Shown: positions 1 through 12,109, counted from the stretch's first letter. The stretch is 64,000 nucleotides of DNA from Cladophialophora immunda (GCF_000835495.1 NW_015622542.1:6222485-6286484), one strand, 5' to 3'. Numbers and translations: made by a program. Notes: a model not told the origin generated them from the sequence alone.

Positions 1-980
1 CGGAGAGTATGGGCCTGGACCCCTTGACTATCGACTTACGCAGACGCATCTTTTGGGCCGCATACTGTATGGATCGATCCATTTGTGCGGCGCTCCAGAG
101 ACCGCTGTCCATTCCGGACCCGGCCATTGACACGAGTGTCATGTCAGTGCTCGAGGATCGATGCATCACCTCACATGGTCTCGATCACCGGGGACAAGCA
201 ACCAAGAAATTGGCTATTCGTTGGATCGAATATCGACGAGTGCAATCCACCATCATCGAAGTCCACTTTCAAAGCCGGCTGCTGGACCCTCAACAGACGT
301 GGCAGGAGTGGCTAGCCGTAACGGAGCGACGCCTATGGGAATGGTATCAGTCTGACCTCCCGCACGACGGGTGGACCGAGTTCGCGTTGATGCATGGCCT
401 AGTAATGTTGCATCGACCCTCGTCTCGTGCGCCCTTGCCATCTTCCACGAGCATGTCCACGGCGTTCGAGGCTGCCTGCTCGGCAGCCAAGAGCTGCCGC
501 GGGCAGATACTGTCGGGCTACTTCCCGCGCCCATGGCTTGCGGCTCATCACACCTTTGAAATGGCCCTGGTGGTGCTGTTCTGTTTGCGACACAACTTCG
601 AGGCGATTGCGCTGCGGTTCAGCCCTAACGAAATCTTTGAGATGACAAAGCTCTTCACGTCGAACCTGCTGACCATCTCGGGCCAAGGCTGGACCGAAGT
701 CTCCGCGTATGCGGCCATCTACGAGAGACTACTGAGCCCACTCCTCGACGCCATTTTCACCCGGTCTAGACCCGTCTCGAGGGCGTATACCCCGGAGCAG
801 GAGACGGAATTGGCAAGGCTGCTGTACCCCAGTCCTGCACATCGCCAGGAACTGCGGTTTGCGGATATAGGCGGTGCCAGCGTTACAGAGGACCATTTCT
901 CGTTCGATGCAGGGATTTTTGACTGGGACGACGATCTGCTTGCCCACGACACGGATTCGTTCCCGTTGTTGGTATTCTAG
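1..980 (+). CDS. Fungal-specific transcription factor, 3' part only
   Basis: This is the C-terminal part of a fungal-specific transcription factor; the gene begins left of the window. The frame is open from base 3, so the ATG at position 9 is probably internal. The visible 323 residues start inside the middle-homology region (Fungal_trans, PF04082 type): the segment RRRIFWAAYCMDRSICAALQ at about residues 11-30, followed by RPLSIP, is the typical signature of that domain. Helical segments follow, and an acidic, aromatic tail (FDWDDD, about residues 305-310) could serve in activation. The zinc cluster, if present, lies outside the window. It is followed on the same strand by a decarboxylase-like amidohydrolase, so it may be the local regulator of the putative cluster here. 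That role is inferred from position only. Confidence 0.85.
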   Translation, partial: ESMGLDPLTIDLRRRIFWAAYCMDRSICAALQRPLSIPDPAIDTSVMSVLEDRCITSHGLDHRGQATKKLAIRWIEYRRVQSTIIEVHFQSRLLDPQQTWQEWLAVTERRLWEWYQSDLPHDGWTEFALMHGLVMLHRPSSRAPLPSSTSMSTAFEAACSAAKSCRGQILSGYFPRPWLAAHHTFEMALVVLFCLRHNFEAIALRFSPNEIFEMTKLFTSNLLTISGQGWTEVSAYAAIYERLLSPLLDAIFTRSRPVSRAYTPEQETELARLLYPSPAHRQELRFADIGGASVTEDHFSFDAGIFDWDDDLLAHDTDSFPLLVF

Positions 981-1420
981 CGCGTACCGTTTGTCCTGAG
1001 ATAGAGACTATAATATCCAATAGCCCGGTCAGTGTCATCGACATACGAGTAGGCACGTACGATCGTATACAGGATTACTTGGGACACGTCTTGTTCGACC
1101 ACGAGTTCTGCGTCGTTTCACGACAGAGTGGATCTGGGCGACTCCCACATGCCGGAGATTAGCGCTCAGCCATGGCATCTTTATACATAGGATGACTGTA
1201 AGCCTGATTGGCTGTCTAGAGCAATGATCCATTATTGCTGAGGTATGTATATCGGGGTCGACCGCCACGATCCGACTTTTAATCTGTTGGATCTAAAGAG
1301 CAACGGCTTAGCCTTCTCGGTTGCAGACGGATATTTGGAGGACTAGCCAAAGACCAGTTTACTGTTCCAATATTATCTGGTAGAACTGAAGAACACTTGA
1401 ATTGGTTAGCACGGTTGCAA
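981..1420. other. Intergenic region, regulator to amidohydrolase
   Basis: Holds the 3' flank of the partial regulator and the presumed promoter of the amidohydrolase. Only short overlapping ORFs without recognisable content occur. I saw no copy of the CCCCGGCTA motif found further right. Confidence 0.5.
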
Positions 1421-2555
1421 ATGGAGCGAATCGACACCCACAGCCATGCCATCCCGGCTCGATGGCGGCAACATTGTATGGACCTGGGCTATGGGGACAC
1501 TGACGGCATCTCGATGGTACAGGTAAGCAAGCAACCCAGCCACTGATGCAGATTTCGTGGCATCCCGGACAACCCTCCAGAAGAGGAGAGCTGATACTGG
1601 GCATGCAAGAGACTACCAGCTGGACTGACTGTGAACCAAATTCCAGGACTGGACCGTCGAGGCGCACCTGGCGACGATGGACAAGGCCAAGATCTCGAAG
1701 AGCATATTGAGCATCACCTCGCCAGGCACGCACCTGAAGCCTGGAGACGACGCCTTTGCGCGCAAGCTGACCCGCGAAACCAACGAGGACATCGCCGAGA
1801 TCTGTGCGGCTCACCCGGACCGATTTGCATTCTTCGCAAGCCTGCCACTTCCGGACGTTGAGGGTTCTCTTGCTGAGATCGACTATGCCCTCGACCACCT
1901 CGGTGCCGTGGGCTTCGCGGTCATGACGAACGCACATGCCGTGTACCTGGGCGATCCAGCGCTGGACAAGGTCTTCGAGAAGCTGAATTCACGACGGGCT
2001 GTGGTCTTTATGCATCCGACCTGCTGTCGAGTGAACCTTCCCACCGCCAACGGCATGGCCCCTCAGGCCGTCGCTCCTCTGACCCAGTATCCGCGGCCTA
2101 TGCTCGAATTCCTCTTCGACACCACCCGCGCCGTCAGCAACCTGATCCTCTCCGGCACTGTGGCGCGATACCAGTCCATTACGTTCGTCGTCCCCCACTG
2201 CGGCGCCGCCTTGCCGCCCGTGATCGAGCGGTGTGTGGGGTACACGCTACGCACGGTGAGCCCCAGCATGCCCATCACCAGCGACGACGTCAAACATCTG
2301 TTCAAGACGCGCTTCTTCTTTGACCTCGCGGGCTACCCGTTCCCGGACCAGATCCACGGCCTGCTGCGCTTCACCGAGCCCTCGAGGCTTCTGTACGGGA
2401 CGGACTATCCCTTTTACAAAGCCGAGGCCGTGTATCGGCTTGGAGGAATCATGGAGCAGCGAGCGCCCGAGATCTTTGACGAGGAGACCAGGAAGGGCAT
2501 CTTTGGCGCCAACGCCAGGAGGCTGCTATGGCCCAAACTGAGAAGCCATGCTTAG
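1421..2555 (+). CDS. Amidohydrolase-superfamily decarboxylase (ACMSD / 6-methylsalicylate decarboxylase-like)
   Basis: Two exons, 1421-1522 and 1647-2555, flank a 124-nt intron (GTAAGC...CCAG) and join in phase 0 to give 336 residues. Exon 1 supplies the start and the metal-binding motif IDTHSHAIP (His7, His9), so the in-frame ATG at 1677 is internal. Further likely metal or catalytic residues are His157 (VVFMHPT), His218 (VVPHCG) and Asp287 (LYGTDYPF), the order seen in the amidohydrolase-2 (PF04909) ACMSD group. That family performs non-oxidative decarboxylation of aromatic or semialdehyde acids, for example 6-methylsalicylate to m-cresol in fungal patulin-type pathways. The substrate here is unknown. 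It lies between a regulator and a membrane protein, on the same strand. A cytosolic protein is expected, as no signal peptide is seen. Confidence 0.85.
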
Positions 2556-3618
2556 GAGCAGACAGGACAATTTATTGAGGTGTTGATCACCCATTCTGCC
2601 CTCGGTCTCCCGAGGGTGGGAACTTCAAAAATACATATGTACTTTTGTGCAACAAATCCCCGCCGGGATCAGTTACTACATAGGTGCCTATATGAGGTAC
2701 CCACGCAATGAGCTACCTTCAGAAGCACCACTCAATTCTTAGCAGTGGAGATGCTAGAAATGATTCCGCCACGGCTCTCCGGAACCAAAGCGACATCTCC
2801 TCATACTTCCTTGAACTTGCTGATCTTCTGTTTGAAAACTTGCCGTGTAGAGTTTCGGAAGCCCTCGGTCCTAGTGGATTATTTGCACACACAGATTTTG
2901 AAGCGACTTCAGCCGAAGTGGCTTGCGGCGGGCACACGAAATATCAGGCTCAGGACTCCACAGGTACACAGGTAATTGTTCGCGTTCACTGCTTATCGGC
3001 ATCAAGCCTCGGCATCAAACGCTTAGTCGACTACCTTATTCATATGGTGGCACCAAGTGCAGAGGCCCAAGCTCCAAAGCCCACCGTCAACAGTGACTGG
3101 GAGGCATTCTCGACTCGTGCGAACGCGGCGTATAAAGCCTAGAACCTCGCCGTGCATCCTAGCGAGTCGATGGGGCAAACGTTGAACCCCTCGCTTCGCT
3201 TGCAGTTGGCGGGCGTTCTTTGCCGTCGGCCCACCAGGCGCAAGCCATGTCTCTGATTTACGCCAGCCACGTTTTCTCTGGCCTCAGCGGTCCCTCGGGA
3301 TTGGGTGGTACAGTCGACAAAAGCCGTGCGACTCGCCCTATCCGGGTATAGCACACCAAGAGGGGAACATAGTACACCACGAAAGAGAATTTTCAGTCAC
3401 TTCTTCCCTTATCGAGCGGATGGCTACTCTGCATTTGGAGCCTCCAGCTGTCAGTCTAGAGGCCCTATTAAATGCAGGTTGGTGGGCAGCTGCATCTTCT
3501 GGAAAGTCTAGGCACATGGCGGAAGAGCTTTTCTCTTTACAAAGGTAGGTGTCTGCGCCAGTCGCGGCCAGCATTTTCCCTACACTCCTCCGGCAGTCTG
3601 TCGTACGTTCTTTACGCC
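2556..3618. other. Intergenic region, amidohydrolase to membrane-protein gene
   Basis: About 1.06 kb. It contains one unassigned ORF (listed separately, 2708-3142) and the presumed promoter of the membrane-protein gene. No RNA gene or repeat was seen. Confidence 0.4.
2708..3142 (+). CDS. Unrecognised 144-codon ORF, doubtful gene
   Basis: An uninterrupted ATG-to-stop frame of 144 codons. The product has no signal peptide, no obvious membrane span and no motif that I recognise. A potential donor (CAG|GTAATT near 2970) suggests that, if real, it may be spliced. A 76-codon ORF overlaps it in another frame. It begins about 150 bp after the amidohydrolase stop, so it could be a small independent gene, a gene remnant or 3'-flank noise. 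Confidence 0.2.
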   Translation: MSYLQKHHSILSSGDARNDSATALRNQSDISSYFLELADLLFENLPCRVSEALGPSGLFAHTDFEATSAEVACGGHTKYQAQDSTGTQVIVRVHCLSASSLGIKRLVDYLIHMVAPSAEAQAPKPTVNSDWEAFSTRANAAYKA

Positions 3619-5926
3619 ATGGGTGCTTCATACGAGACGATCCAAGGTCCTCAAACGACTGTTGAAGATGTACACGCCGATGATGAAGTCGTCCAAATTA
3701 ACCATGAGCATGCCGAGAGGATGGACGGCGCGTTTCTCTCCATTGTTTTCAGTGCAGCCATTCCCTGCGGGCTTATTTTAGTGGTCACTGCTATTCTGCT
3801 GGGCGTGATCTATAGCAACGAGGTCGATGCCTACAAAGGCTGGCCTGAGTTGCAGGTTGTCCAGAATGACACGAGCAAACCCACTGGAGTCTGGGCCACC
3901 ATCAACAGCTGGAAGAAACACGGGGGGGATGCGGCATTGTTCGTCGACTTCAATCCTTCTTCTCTGACGGCCATCGCCACTTTGACTGGCAAGATTATCC
4001 CATACCTCTCAAGTTCAATCATGGCACTGGTTGCATTTTTCGTTGCCCGTCGCATCATCCTCGTCTCCAAGGACAGTCAGGGCCACGAACTTCCCACCCC
4101 ACGTCAGATGTCGCTCCTCATTCAGCTGCTAGGAGGAAACAGTTATGGACCGCTGAAAGATACGGTGCACTATCACATCAAGCACAAGAAGAGATGGATC
4201 TCGCCCATCCCACACGCATTTTCTGCCCTGGCTGCTGTCACGGCCTTAGGGTAAGTGACCCCTAGGGTCCCCTCGGAACCCTCTGGAGAGCGCTGACTAG
4301 AAACTCAGAATAATCATTCCAGTTGCAGACACATGGTTCAGCACGACTGTAACACCAGTTAAAGTCGCTGTGGTGAAGAAAGTTTCCAACGCTTCCCGTT
4401 CTCCTCTCGGGCGAGACTTCGTCGATCATGACAATTACTGTAGAGAGGGCAAGTGGTCGTACCCTGCTGACGGGAACAGTAGCTGGAAAGTACCATGCAA
4501 TATGGACTACTATTATTATACCAATGGTCAGGATATCAAGCATCCGACCCGATGGTCTTATGCCATCGTCAATGCCAACAAGGCGGCCCTGACCATCGCC
4601 AACCTGTCCGACACGAATACCGTGAACGACTGGTACAATAGCACCAGCGATCCGGTCCATCATTATAAATATTTGGCCCACATGGCCTTAGACTTCACTA
4701 GAGATTTTCGAGCCAAGACGGTCGCAGTGAAGACGCAGTGCGCTCCGATGACCGCACGCTGCTTCTCGGCCTGCTCCTCTGACAATCCCAGCGATGAAGA
4801 CGATTGCAGGTATCTCGACAATTCTTATGCATTTAACTGCAGCCCCGGTTACACTGGAGAATTGACCTCGAACGGAGCGTCTCTGGCGACTTCGCTTCGT
4901 AAACCCTCCCTGGCCGGATCAATGGGATTTGGATTTGCGCCCGACGCGAGTCTGAGCCGGATGGTTGGAAACGACGAGTCCCAAGTCGAGTTCGCCGCCT
5001 GGTCCAATCCTCTGTATTTCGGAGCCTGGTCGCTGGGTTGGCAGCAAATGCCTGATGACGATATAACTGATGATGGGAATCCTCGGAACCGCGACCCTTG
5101 GGACCGCGACAGCAACATATTTTGGGACGATAATTATTACTATGCCTGGATGTTGAACTGCAGTATGGAAATATCCTACGCACACTACGACTGGATCAAC
5201 GGCACGACATACAGCTTCACCCCGTGGCGGGCCCCGCGAGATATTGGCGGCATGGTCTCATACCCCTTCGTCTCGGGCTTACCACTTGGTCAGCTCTGCG
5301 GCCAGTCTGCGGCCAGTCGCATGAGAGAAGCCAACAACTCGGTGCAACTGGCCAACCTGTTCGCCGATGATTTCTCCACCTGTGCCCTGGGCATCATGGC
5401 GGCGAACATCGACCCCACGTCGACCATCTTGGAGCAGTCGCGGGACGACAACTTCGGCGCCACGCGGGTGCCGATTGTTCCTCTTTTCGTCCTCCTGGGC
5501 TTCAAATTCCTCTACTGCTTCGCAGTGCTCTGTCTGGCGGTCGCGGCGTACCACTATACCAATCCTGCCGAGGCCCAATCCGTCAAGGAGCGACTGACGA
5601 TCAAGGGCCTGGCGGCAACCTACTTCTGCGACACGCCTTCACACCAACAAGTGGCGGTCAAGAACATCGAGCAGCTTTTTCAACCGTCCGAAGCAGCCAA
5701 GGATGCGGACGACGCTGACGCCGAGGCTGCGGTGCCCGCCGAGCCAAAGATCGGTGTGGTCCAGACGGAGGTGGGCGGCTGGCAGTTCGTCAAGATGGCC
5801 GCGAGCAAAGTCTACGACTCTGTGGGCCCCATAGTCGAGAGGCAGCTCATGTCGGATGCCAGTGCCGGCAACTTTGGCACCGACGGCAAGGATGTTGCAA
5901 ACTGGGTGTCGCTCGTCCAGAAATAA
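3619..5926 (+). CDS. Four-span membrane protein with large Cys-containing ectodomain, function unknown
   Basis: Two exons, 3619-4250 and 4309-5926, separated by a 58-nt intron (GTAAGT...CTCAG), encode 749 residues. The intron splits a Gly codon inside hydrophobic span 3, and removing it restores a continuous span, which supports the model. Predicted membrane spans lie near residues 40-65, 124-148, 195-216 and 597-622. Between spans 3 and 4 is a region of about 380 residues with many N-x-S/T sites and paired cysteines, consistent with an extracytoplasmic domain. The C-terminal tail after span 4 is acidic and alanine-rich. The ATG at 3619 was chosen over an upstream in-frame start (3472) because the upstream extension has no conserved character. 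Proteins of this layout are common, uncharacterised, in filamentous ascomycetes. I do not recognise a named family. Confidence 0.8.
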
Positions 5927-6388
5927 TGCGCCAACGTTATCCCCTGCACCCGTTTGAACTAGAACACCGTTGGCATGCATTTGTTTGAGCGTTTTCTGAC
6001 GAAATGACCATGGATAGTGCTTGTTTTTGTTGCATCAGCGAAGCGTCATATGTATAGCAAATATTTTGCCCCGAGCTAACTGATAGATAGTAGCAATAGG
6101 AGGTGAGAGCATGGTTATCCACTATATGAGAGAAAGTCGGCAGGTCAGTGGGTGTTGTATAAGTTAGTCCTGCATAAGTTGGTGTTCATGCAGTCCGGCT
6201 AAATTTCCTGTCCTGACTCCCTACTCCACGCCATCCTCCACGTGTGCATGGGTTCCTGCGCCAGTCCCCGTGGGGGGGGATCCCGCAATGCTTCCTCTCT
6301 CCAATCCTTGCGGGGTCACTTCAATCTTTCTCATTTTCTGCCTTTGACCAACCGAGGAACAGGATATTCAATCCATTGTACGGTAGCG
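5927..6388. other. Intergenic region before CTF1-like regulator
   Basis: 462 bp holding the 3' flank of the membrane-protein gene and the promoter of the next regulator. A partial match to the 12.3-12.5 kb motif, CCGGCTAAAT, lies at 6195-6204, 185 bp before the start codon. A 7-mer core like this also occurs elsewhere by chance. Confidence 0.4.
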
Positions 6389-9031
6389 ATGGTTCCAGCG
6401 GTCGGCCATGTTTTGGAAACGTTTCCTTCTCCCACCCCTGGGCCGAATCAACGACACTCGCAACCCCTAGAGCCTCCTGTCGCCTACCCAGAATCGCAGC
6501 CCAATCGCGTACGAGATCCAAAGATCATCAAGCGACGAGCTTCTCAAGCATGCCAGAGCTGTCGAGCGCGCAAAGTCCGCTGCAATGTCTCTAAGCATGG
6601 CCCACCATGTATCCATTGCAGATTAGACGAGGTGGAGTGCATTGTAGGGGAGAGCAGGCGCAAGAAGTGAGTCCGAGTTGAACTACAGTAGCCCGATGGG
6701 CTGACAGCGTACAGAAAAAAAACCACGGGACAAACATCAGCAGCCTTTAACAGCGATGCTCTGCTGCCCTCAGGTAGTGCTGAGCTGTCAGGAGGCGCAA
6801 CTGAGGAGCTTTTCAGACCATTGAGCGAGAATGTGCCGTACTCTATAGGTGAGACCAGCCCAGGCCAAATGTCGCCCGACTTTAGCTTATGCTCTGCAGA
6901 CAAGGGTGCGATTCGTTCTACGATACCTACGGTGCCTTCGAGTATACATTACATTTTCCAGCCACCCAGTCAACCGATGGAGCCCCTGCCCGAGACCATA
7001 ACACTCTCTCGCGGCATTGCATCGCCTACAGCTCCGCCTTTCCCGGCCTTGCCTGCTTACATCAATCCACTCCCAAGTCGGTTCGGGCACGACGATATCA
7101 TATATCTCCAAAACAAAGGGGCACTCTCTATCCCGGATGAAGAGCTTCGGAACGAGCTCCTGCGAAATTACGCAGAGTACATGCACCCGTTTATGCCATT
7201 GCTCGACGTGCACAAGTTTGTGCGGATAATCAACCAGAATGACGGTTCGCAGTCCGTCAGCCTACTGCTGTTTCAGGCTGTTATGTTTGCGGGAGTTGCC
7301 ACGGTCGACATGCGCCTCCTCAGATCCGCCGGCTACAGTACTCGTCGTGAGGCACGGCGCGCCCTTTTTGAGAAGACGCGGCTGCTGTACGACCTCGACT
7401 ACGAGGACGATTCGATAGCGTTGATCCAAGCCCTCCTGCTGATGACCTACTGGCGAGAGAGTCGGACCGGCCGGAAAGAAACTCACTATTGGATTGAAGT
7501 CGCCGTGTCGCTCGCTCACAAGATCGGTCTCCATCGCAATCCGGAGGGATCTACAACATTGGAACCGTGGCGTCAGAAGCTCTATAAGAGGATTTGGTGG
7601 TCTGCGGTTATACGCGATGCCCAGATCTCGCTGGGCACACAAAGATCGACTCGCATGACTCGCATCAAAGACGTGGACTTCGACGTGCCAATGCTGCAAT
7701 TAGCAGATTTCGAGCTCGACACATTGCCGAATGGGTCATGCTGCGTCCCCACCAATTGCGAAGTGCTGCGGGATGTGGAGAAGCAGCGACAGCTAGCGGT
7801 GATGTGCATCGAGATGGCGAAGTTGTCTCTGTGTATTAGCCATATCCTCTCGGTCCAGCATGGGCTCACAAGTTCCAAGGCTAGCGCATGGACGGCGACG
7901 ATGCTCTTCCCGGAGTCCCTCGATCCTAGCGACGACCAGATGCAGGATAGTGCAAAGGCCTTGCAGGAATGGAAAGAGAGACTCCCGGAAGAAGCACAAA
8001 AATCCACGCCCAGCTTGCTCGACGTGGAATCAAACAACAGCTCTCTGGTGGTCAACCGCGCATTTTTACACCTGCTCTACTACGCCGCCCTTTCGGCGCT
8101 TCATCGGTCGCCTTTGCAGCCTTCGACCGGACTGCTACCGCCCGCGGCCCGTTCCAACGTCGTCGACCTATCCCGCGAGACCGTTCGACACGCAGCGATC
8201 AAGATCGCTGAGATAGCTGGCACGCTCCACGACCTGGACTTGGTGCGCTACCTCCCATCGCCGAGCATTACGGTGCTCCTTCACGCCATCGTCTCACATC
8301 TCCTGGACGTCTTGGCGCCTAAAGAGTCTACACGCCTCACCAGCTTGCAAGATTTCTGTAAATGCATGCAGATCATGGCTGGGCTGCGTGACATGTATCC
8401 TGCGGCAGATTACTCGACCGCCTTTCTCCAGACCGCCATCCAAAGGACAGATATCGGCCCCATGATGCCGCAAACAGACGAAGACAGAGAAACCCGTACT
8501 GGCCCTGCGTGTGCACAACGTCTCCCAAGCAATGAACTACGGCTGCACCCCGCTGATCCAAGCCCGGCGAGCCAACTGGCCTCACCGCCCGCAGAGCAGG
8601 TCCTAGATTTGGCGTCCCAGCAGCTCATCAACGGGACTTCAGCGCCAGACGCACTGGGAAGTGATAACAGCATGGACCGCCGTCTGTACTCCTCTCTCGC
8701 GTCCGCAACCCATTCATACAATCAGCATGATACCCACCGGCAGCACGTCAACCACATATCCAACTGCTCGCAACACCTAGTATTCGATGCCATGGACACG
8801 GCCAACGACCCATCAGCCATAGACCTGAATACCTCCGACAACGCAAGGCTGATCGACGGCGTGGATGTTTTCGAGCTCGGTTTCGACGGCATGACCAATC
8901 TAGGCGCTGCAGGGCAGATATTCCATATTGAAGAGGACGCGTTTGGCGCCATGCCAGGCGAGAACGGTGGATTCTCACTCGATCCAGATCCATTCACGGA
9001 GATGCATGTGGAGAGGCTGACGTTGCCTTAG
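6389..9031 (+). CDS. Zn2Cys6 transcription factor, cutinase transcription factor 1 (CTF1)-like
   Basis: Two exons, 6389-6666 and 6715-9031, with a 48-nt intron (GTGAGT...TACAG), encode 864 residues. The zinc cluster is Cys55-x2-Cys58-x6-Cys65-x8-Cys74-x2-Cys77-x6-Cys84, preceded by a basic KRR stretch. The first exon is therefore essential, and the long downstream frame alone would lack the DNA-binding domain. The middle region contains LLLFQAVMFAGVATVD and, later, HKIGLHRNP, typical of the fungal-specific transcription factor domain in CTF1-beta-like regulators. The C-terminal third is polar and low in complexity, with an acidic end. A second possible intron at 6849-6899 (GTGAGA...TGCAG, 51 nt) is a multiple of three and would shorten the product to 847 residues. 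It is a candidate regulator of the neighbouring exporter and oxidoreductase (inference). Confidence 0.88.
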
Positions 9032-9900
9032 AGGGAAAGTTTGGCCTGCCACGTTCTGTAATTGATGGCGTTCAAGCTTCGAAGTTGACGAGCATATGAC
9101 CGACTTGAAACGCGCAACAGAGATCAGACAATTTTCCATGAAACGGAACCCCATCCGACTTCCTGTGGGAGTGATCACAGGTGCTTTGGTCAAACGACGA
9201 ATTTGTCCCTTGGTTTCCCAGAGGCTCTTGTTACCCGTGTCGCGATGCTATCCCCCCTGGCCGAACGGCTTTACTGAAGGGAGTGAACGGAAATATTGGG
9301 AAAGATCAACCACCGCCTACGCCCACAACTGCTTGACAGCATACCGCCAAGTAACTGCCTAAGGCCACAAATTGAAGGCCACAAATTGAAATCCAGAACT
9401 GACAGGAAGTGGCGATCTTGCTCCTCACGTGGAAGTCTTCTATGAGCGTCACTTACGTGACATGGCTGGTTTCCGCTTCAAGTGAGTAGGGGTCCATATC
9501 TGTTCGACGCCGTGCCCTCTCACTGTACCTTGCCGGAATCTTCTCCGCCACTCCCCTGACCAACGTTCTCATCCATGACCTGCACCTAATGATCAGTCTC
9601 ACTGTCCCGTTGGTCTTTGCCTGCTCTGTGAACATGCTCCCATAGTGTAGTCTGAAGCGATGCTAGCAGAGCAAAGAGGATGCGACCAGCTCTGCAAGGG
9701 GGGAGGAGAACAAAACAATCGCTGAATGGTTACAAGAGGACTAGTTGCTCAGCTAGACGATATGGACAATGTCCCTCACTATCGCCTACACGGCCAGTGG
9801 CCAGACAAGGACCGAATTGCTTCGTGCCATAATATCTTGACTCACCTCCGAGGAATAGAGGGGTGAGAACAGCCGGTGTCAACACTTCCGTGTGTCAAGC
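9032..9900. other. Intergenic region between convergent regulator and MFS gene
   Basis: The 3' flanks of two convergent genes. I found only short random ORFs and one small tandem duplication (9361-9388). Confidence 0.5.
9361..9388. repeat. Perfect 14-bp tandem duplication
   Basis: The unit AAGGCCACAAATTG occurs twice head to tail without mismatch. It probably reflects slippage or a repair duplication in non-coding DNA. Confidence 0.8.
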
Positions 9901-12016
9901 TCAGTGGAACTTGTTCTTGTGGGCTTCGACATCGTTTTCCAAGAAGATCTCGATCTTTCTGGTCATCTTCGGCCCGATGTCTTCGATAAAGAAGCACGCA
10001 AGTATCGCGACACATCCGAAGCCGGTCAATGCGAGTGCGACGGTCCTGAGAAGCTGTTAGCAAATGGCAAGCCCTGTGCGGACGTTCATCTCTCGTGTGA
10101 CACTCACTTTAGACCCTGCACGTAGCTCTCCAGGAACGCGTCACTCGCTGCTGCGGCAATTGCTGGAGTCAGACCTTGCACTTTCGCCAGCGTCGCAGCA
10201 CCAAGTGGTAGAGCTGCAGCCACAGCCTGAGCGACTTTCGGCGAGGCACCAGCAGCCATGGCCGCCGGAGCCACATGTCGCGCGGCGTAACGCGTCTGGA
10301 CATGGACCAAGATAGTCTGGAACGAGGTGACGGCGACCGCCCCTCCAGATTCTCTCGACACACCTGCGAGACCTCCGGCAATACCAAGCTCGATCTGCTC
10401 GGCCCCGAACTGGATATAGGTGATCGACAAGTATTGGGCGTAGCCAAAGCCCGCCGCGGACAGAAACGCAAAACCGACGCCCGTGCCCTCGCGCTCGGGG
10501 GTGACGTAGGCCAGCAGGCCTCCAAAAAAGGTCATCCATGCAATAGAGAGGCCCATCTGCCACTTCCAATGCTGGAAGCGGTTTCCGGCGACGGAGAGAA
10601 ACACGCCGCCCACCAGGATTCCAAACCCTTGCACGGTGGCAAGCCAGTAGACGATGTGAGGCGGCGTGGCGACGGTGGTGAAATACAACGAGACCATCTC
10701 CCCCCAGATGATGTTGGTGCCGTAATAGAACATGGTGACCACGAAGCCCACGATGAAGGGAGCTGTCATGGTCCGGCCCTTGTTCTTGGTAAACATGCGC
10801 GTTGGCGTGAGAGGCTCCTTGAGCGACGCAAACGTCTCCCACAGACTAAAGAAGATCAGACACGCGAAGCCGACGGCCAGCAAGGCCACGACTTTCGGGT
10901 CGTCAGAAGGGACCAGCTGGACGTAGACGATCCCAGAAAGAACCGTCGCCGCACTGACCGTGAAGCTCACAATGCCGACGTAGTCCAGATTTCGAGCCGC
11001 CTGGCCCCACGGAATACCTCGCGGGTGTTTGGGGGGGTAATAGAACAAGACGAGAACGACGAATGAGATGGCAATGGTGATGACCATCGCCCAGTAGCCC
11101 CAACGCCACTGTCGCGTATTAGCTGGTGAGGGAGAGAGAGAGAACCAAGGGGAAGCATCACTTACGGCGTCGCCGTGCCGGATGGCGATTCGTGCCGTGA
11201 CGGGACCGGCAATGACATTGAAGAAAGCCACGCCATCGGCAATGACGACTCCGATGTGCCGCCATCGGTTTGGCAGCAGCTCCGGGATGGCGAACGTGCT
11301 CAACTGACAGTTGCCCGCGCCGAATCCAATGAGGACATGCGCCACAATGGATTGACGGATGTGATGGGAGGTGGCGCCCACGATGGCTCCAACCAAGACG
11401 AGAAAGTTGCCCAGAAGAATGAACGCTCGCCGGCCGAATAGATCACTGTTGGCGCCGCACGTCATGAATGCGATAGTCGCGGCGGTAATATAGACTGATG
11501 TGATCCTGTTCAGGGGTTAGTCATTGTGATTGTCGCGTTTCCAGACCCATTGAGGCTCATACCAGGTCCCGTAGGCAGGTGGAGATCCAAACGAAGCGGT
11601 TATTTCTGACTGGATCGTGCTGAAGAACGGCACTGGCCAGAATGATATGCCATATGCGAAGGAGAGAGTCTCAATCCTGGTCAGCCAGACATATACACCC
11701 GTAGTAGGAGGAGGGGGTGGAGTACCACTACAACGGCCCAAGTTTTTGTTGTCACATAGCTTTCCTCGTCAGTCACTTGAGCGCGAGACGGGTCATAAGC
11801 CTTGTGCGAGGCGTTCTTCTCGAGGTCGTGCTCCATCTCCTCATCCGCAGTCTCTGGTTGGGCCTCAATCTGCTCATCCTGGTGACGTGTTGCTCCTTTT
11901 TCGTCATGCTCCGTGTGATTGAAGGTGCCCGTTGCTGTCATATCGACCCTTTTCTCAGCTATTGCATCCGCAGCCGAGAATGATTGCAAAGAGGCGAGGG
12001 AGGTGAACCGCGGCAA
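9901..12016 (-). CDS. MFS efflux pump, Tri12 / siderophore-transporter type
   Basis: Five exons on the minus strand: 12016-11726, 11669-11563, 11505-11166, 11108-10108 and 10045-9901, giving 627 residues. Frame continuity holds at every junction. The first exon encodes a polar, acidic N-terminal tail. Later segments include GISFWPVPFFSTIQSEI, GANSDLFGRRAFILLGN (the MFS loop 2-3 motif) and about a dozen hydrophobic helices. The terminal exon gives a charged tail with IEIFLEND and NKFH. This layout matches the fungal Tri12 family (PF06609), which exports trichothecenes or other small molecules at the plasma membrane and overlaps with siderophore transporters. The fourth coding junction spans a 57-nt stopless intron. 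The first donor (GTACTC, 11725) is the least certain, and Met26 (11941) is an alternative start. It is divergent from the AsaB-like gene. Confidence 0.85.
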
Positions 12017-12091
12017 AAATTGGTCGAGTGCAATTTCTGCCGTCCAGGATTGAGATAAGTCAGGTGGATGGACTCAAAGCGATAGCTCTTG

Positions 12092-12109
12092 TGTATATAT
12101 GTATATATC
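12092..12109 (-). promoter_or_regulatory. TATA-like element for MFS gene
   Basis: An alternating TATATATGTATATAT-type tract lies about 75-95 bp upstream of the MFS start codon at 12016. That is a plausible core-promoter distance for a fungal gene. Confidence 0.45.

Noticed and set aside
10275..11066. 263-codon plus-strand ORF
   Set aside because: Antisense to the MFS exporter, with highly charged composition typical of a reverse frame of membrane-protein codons.
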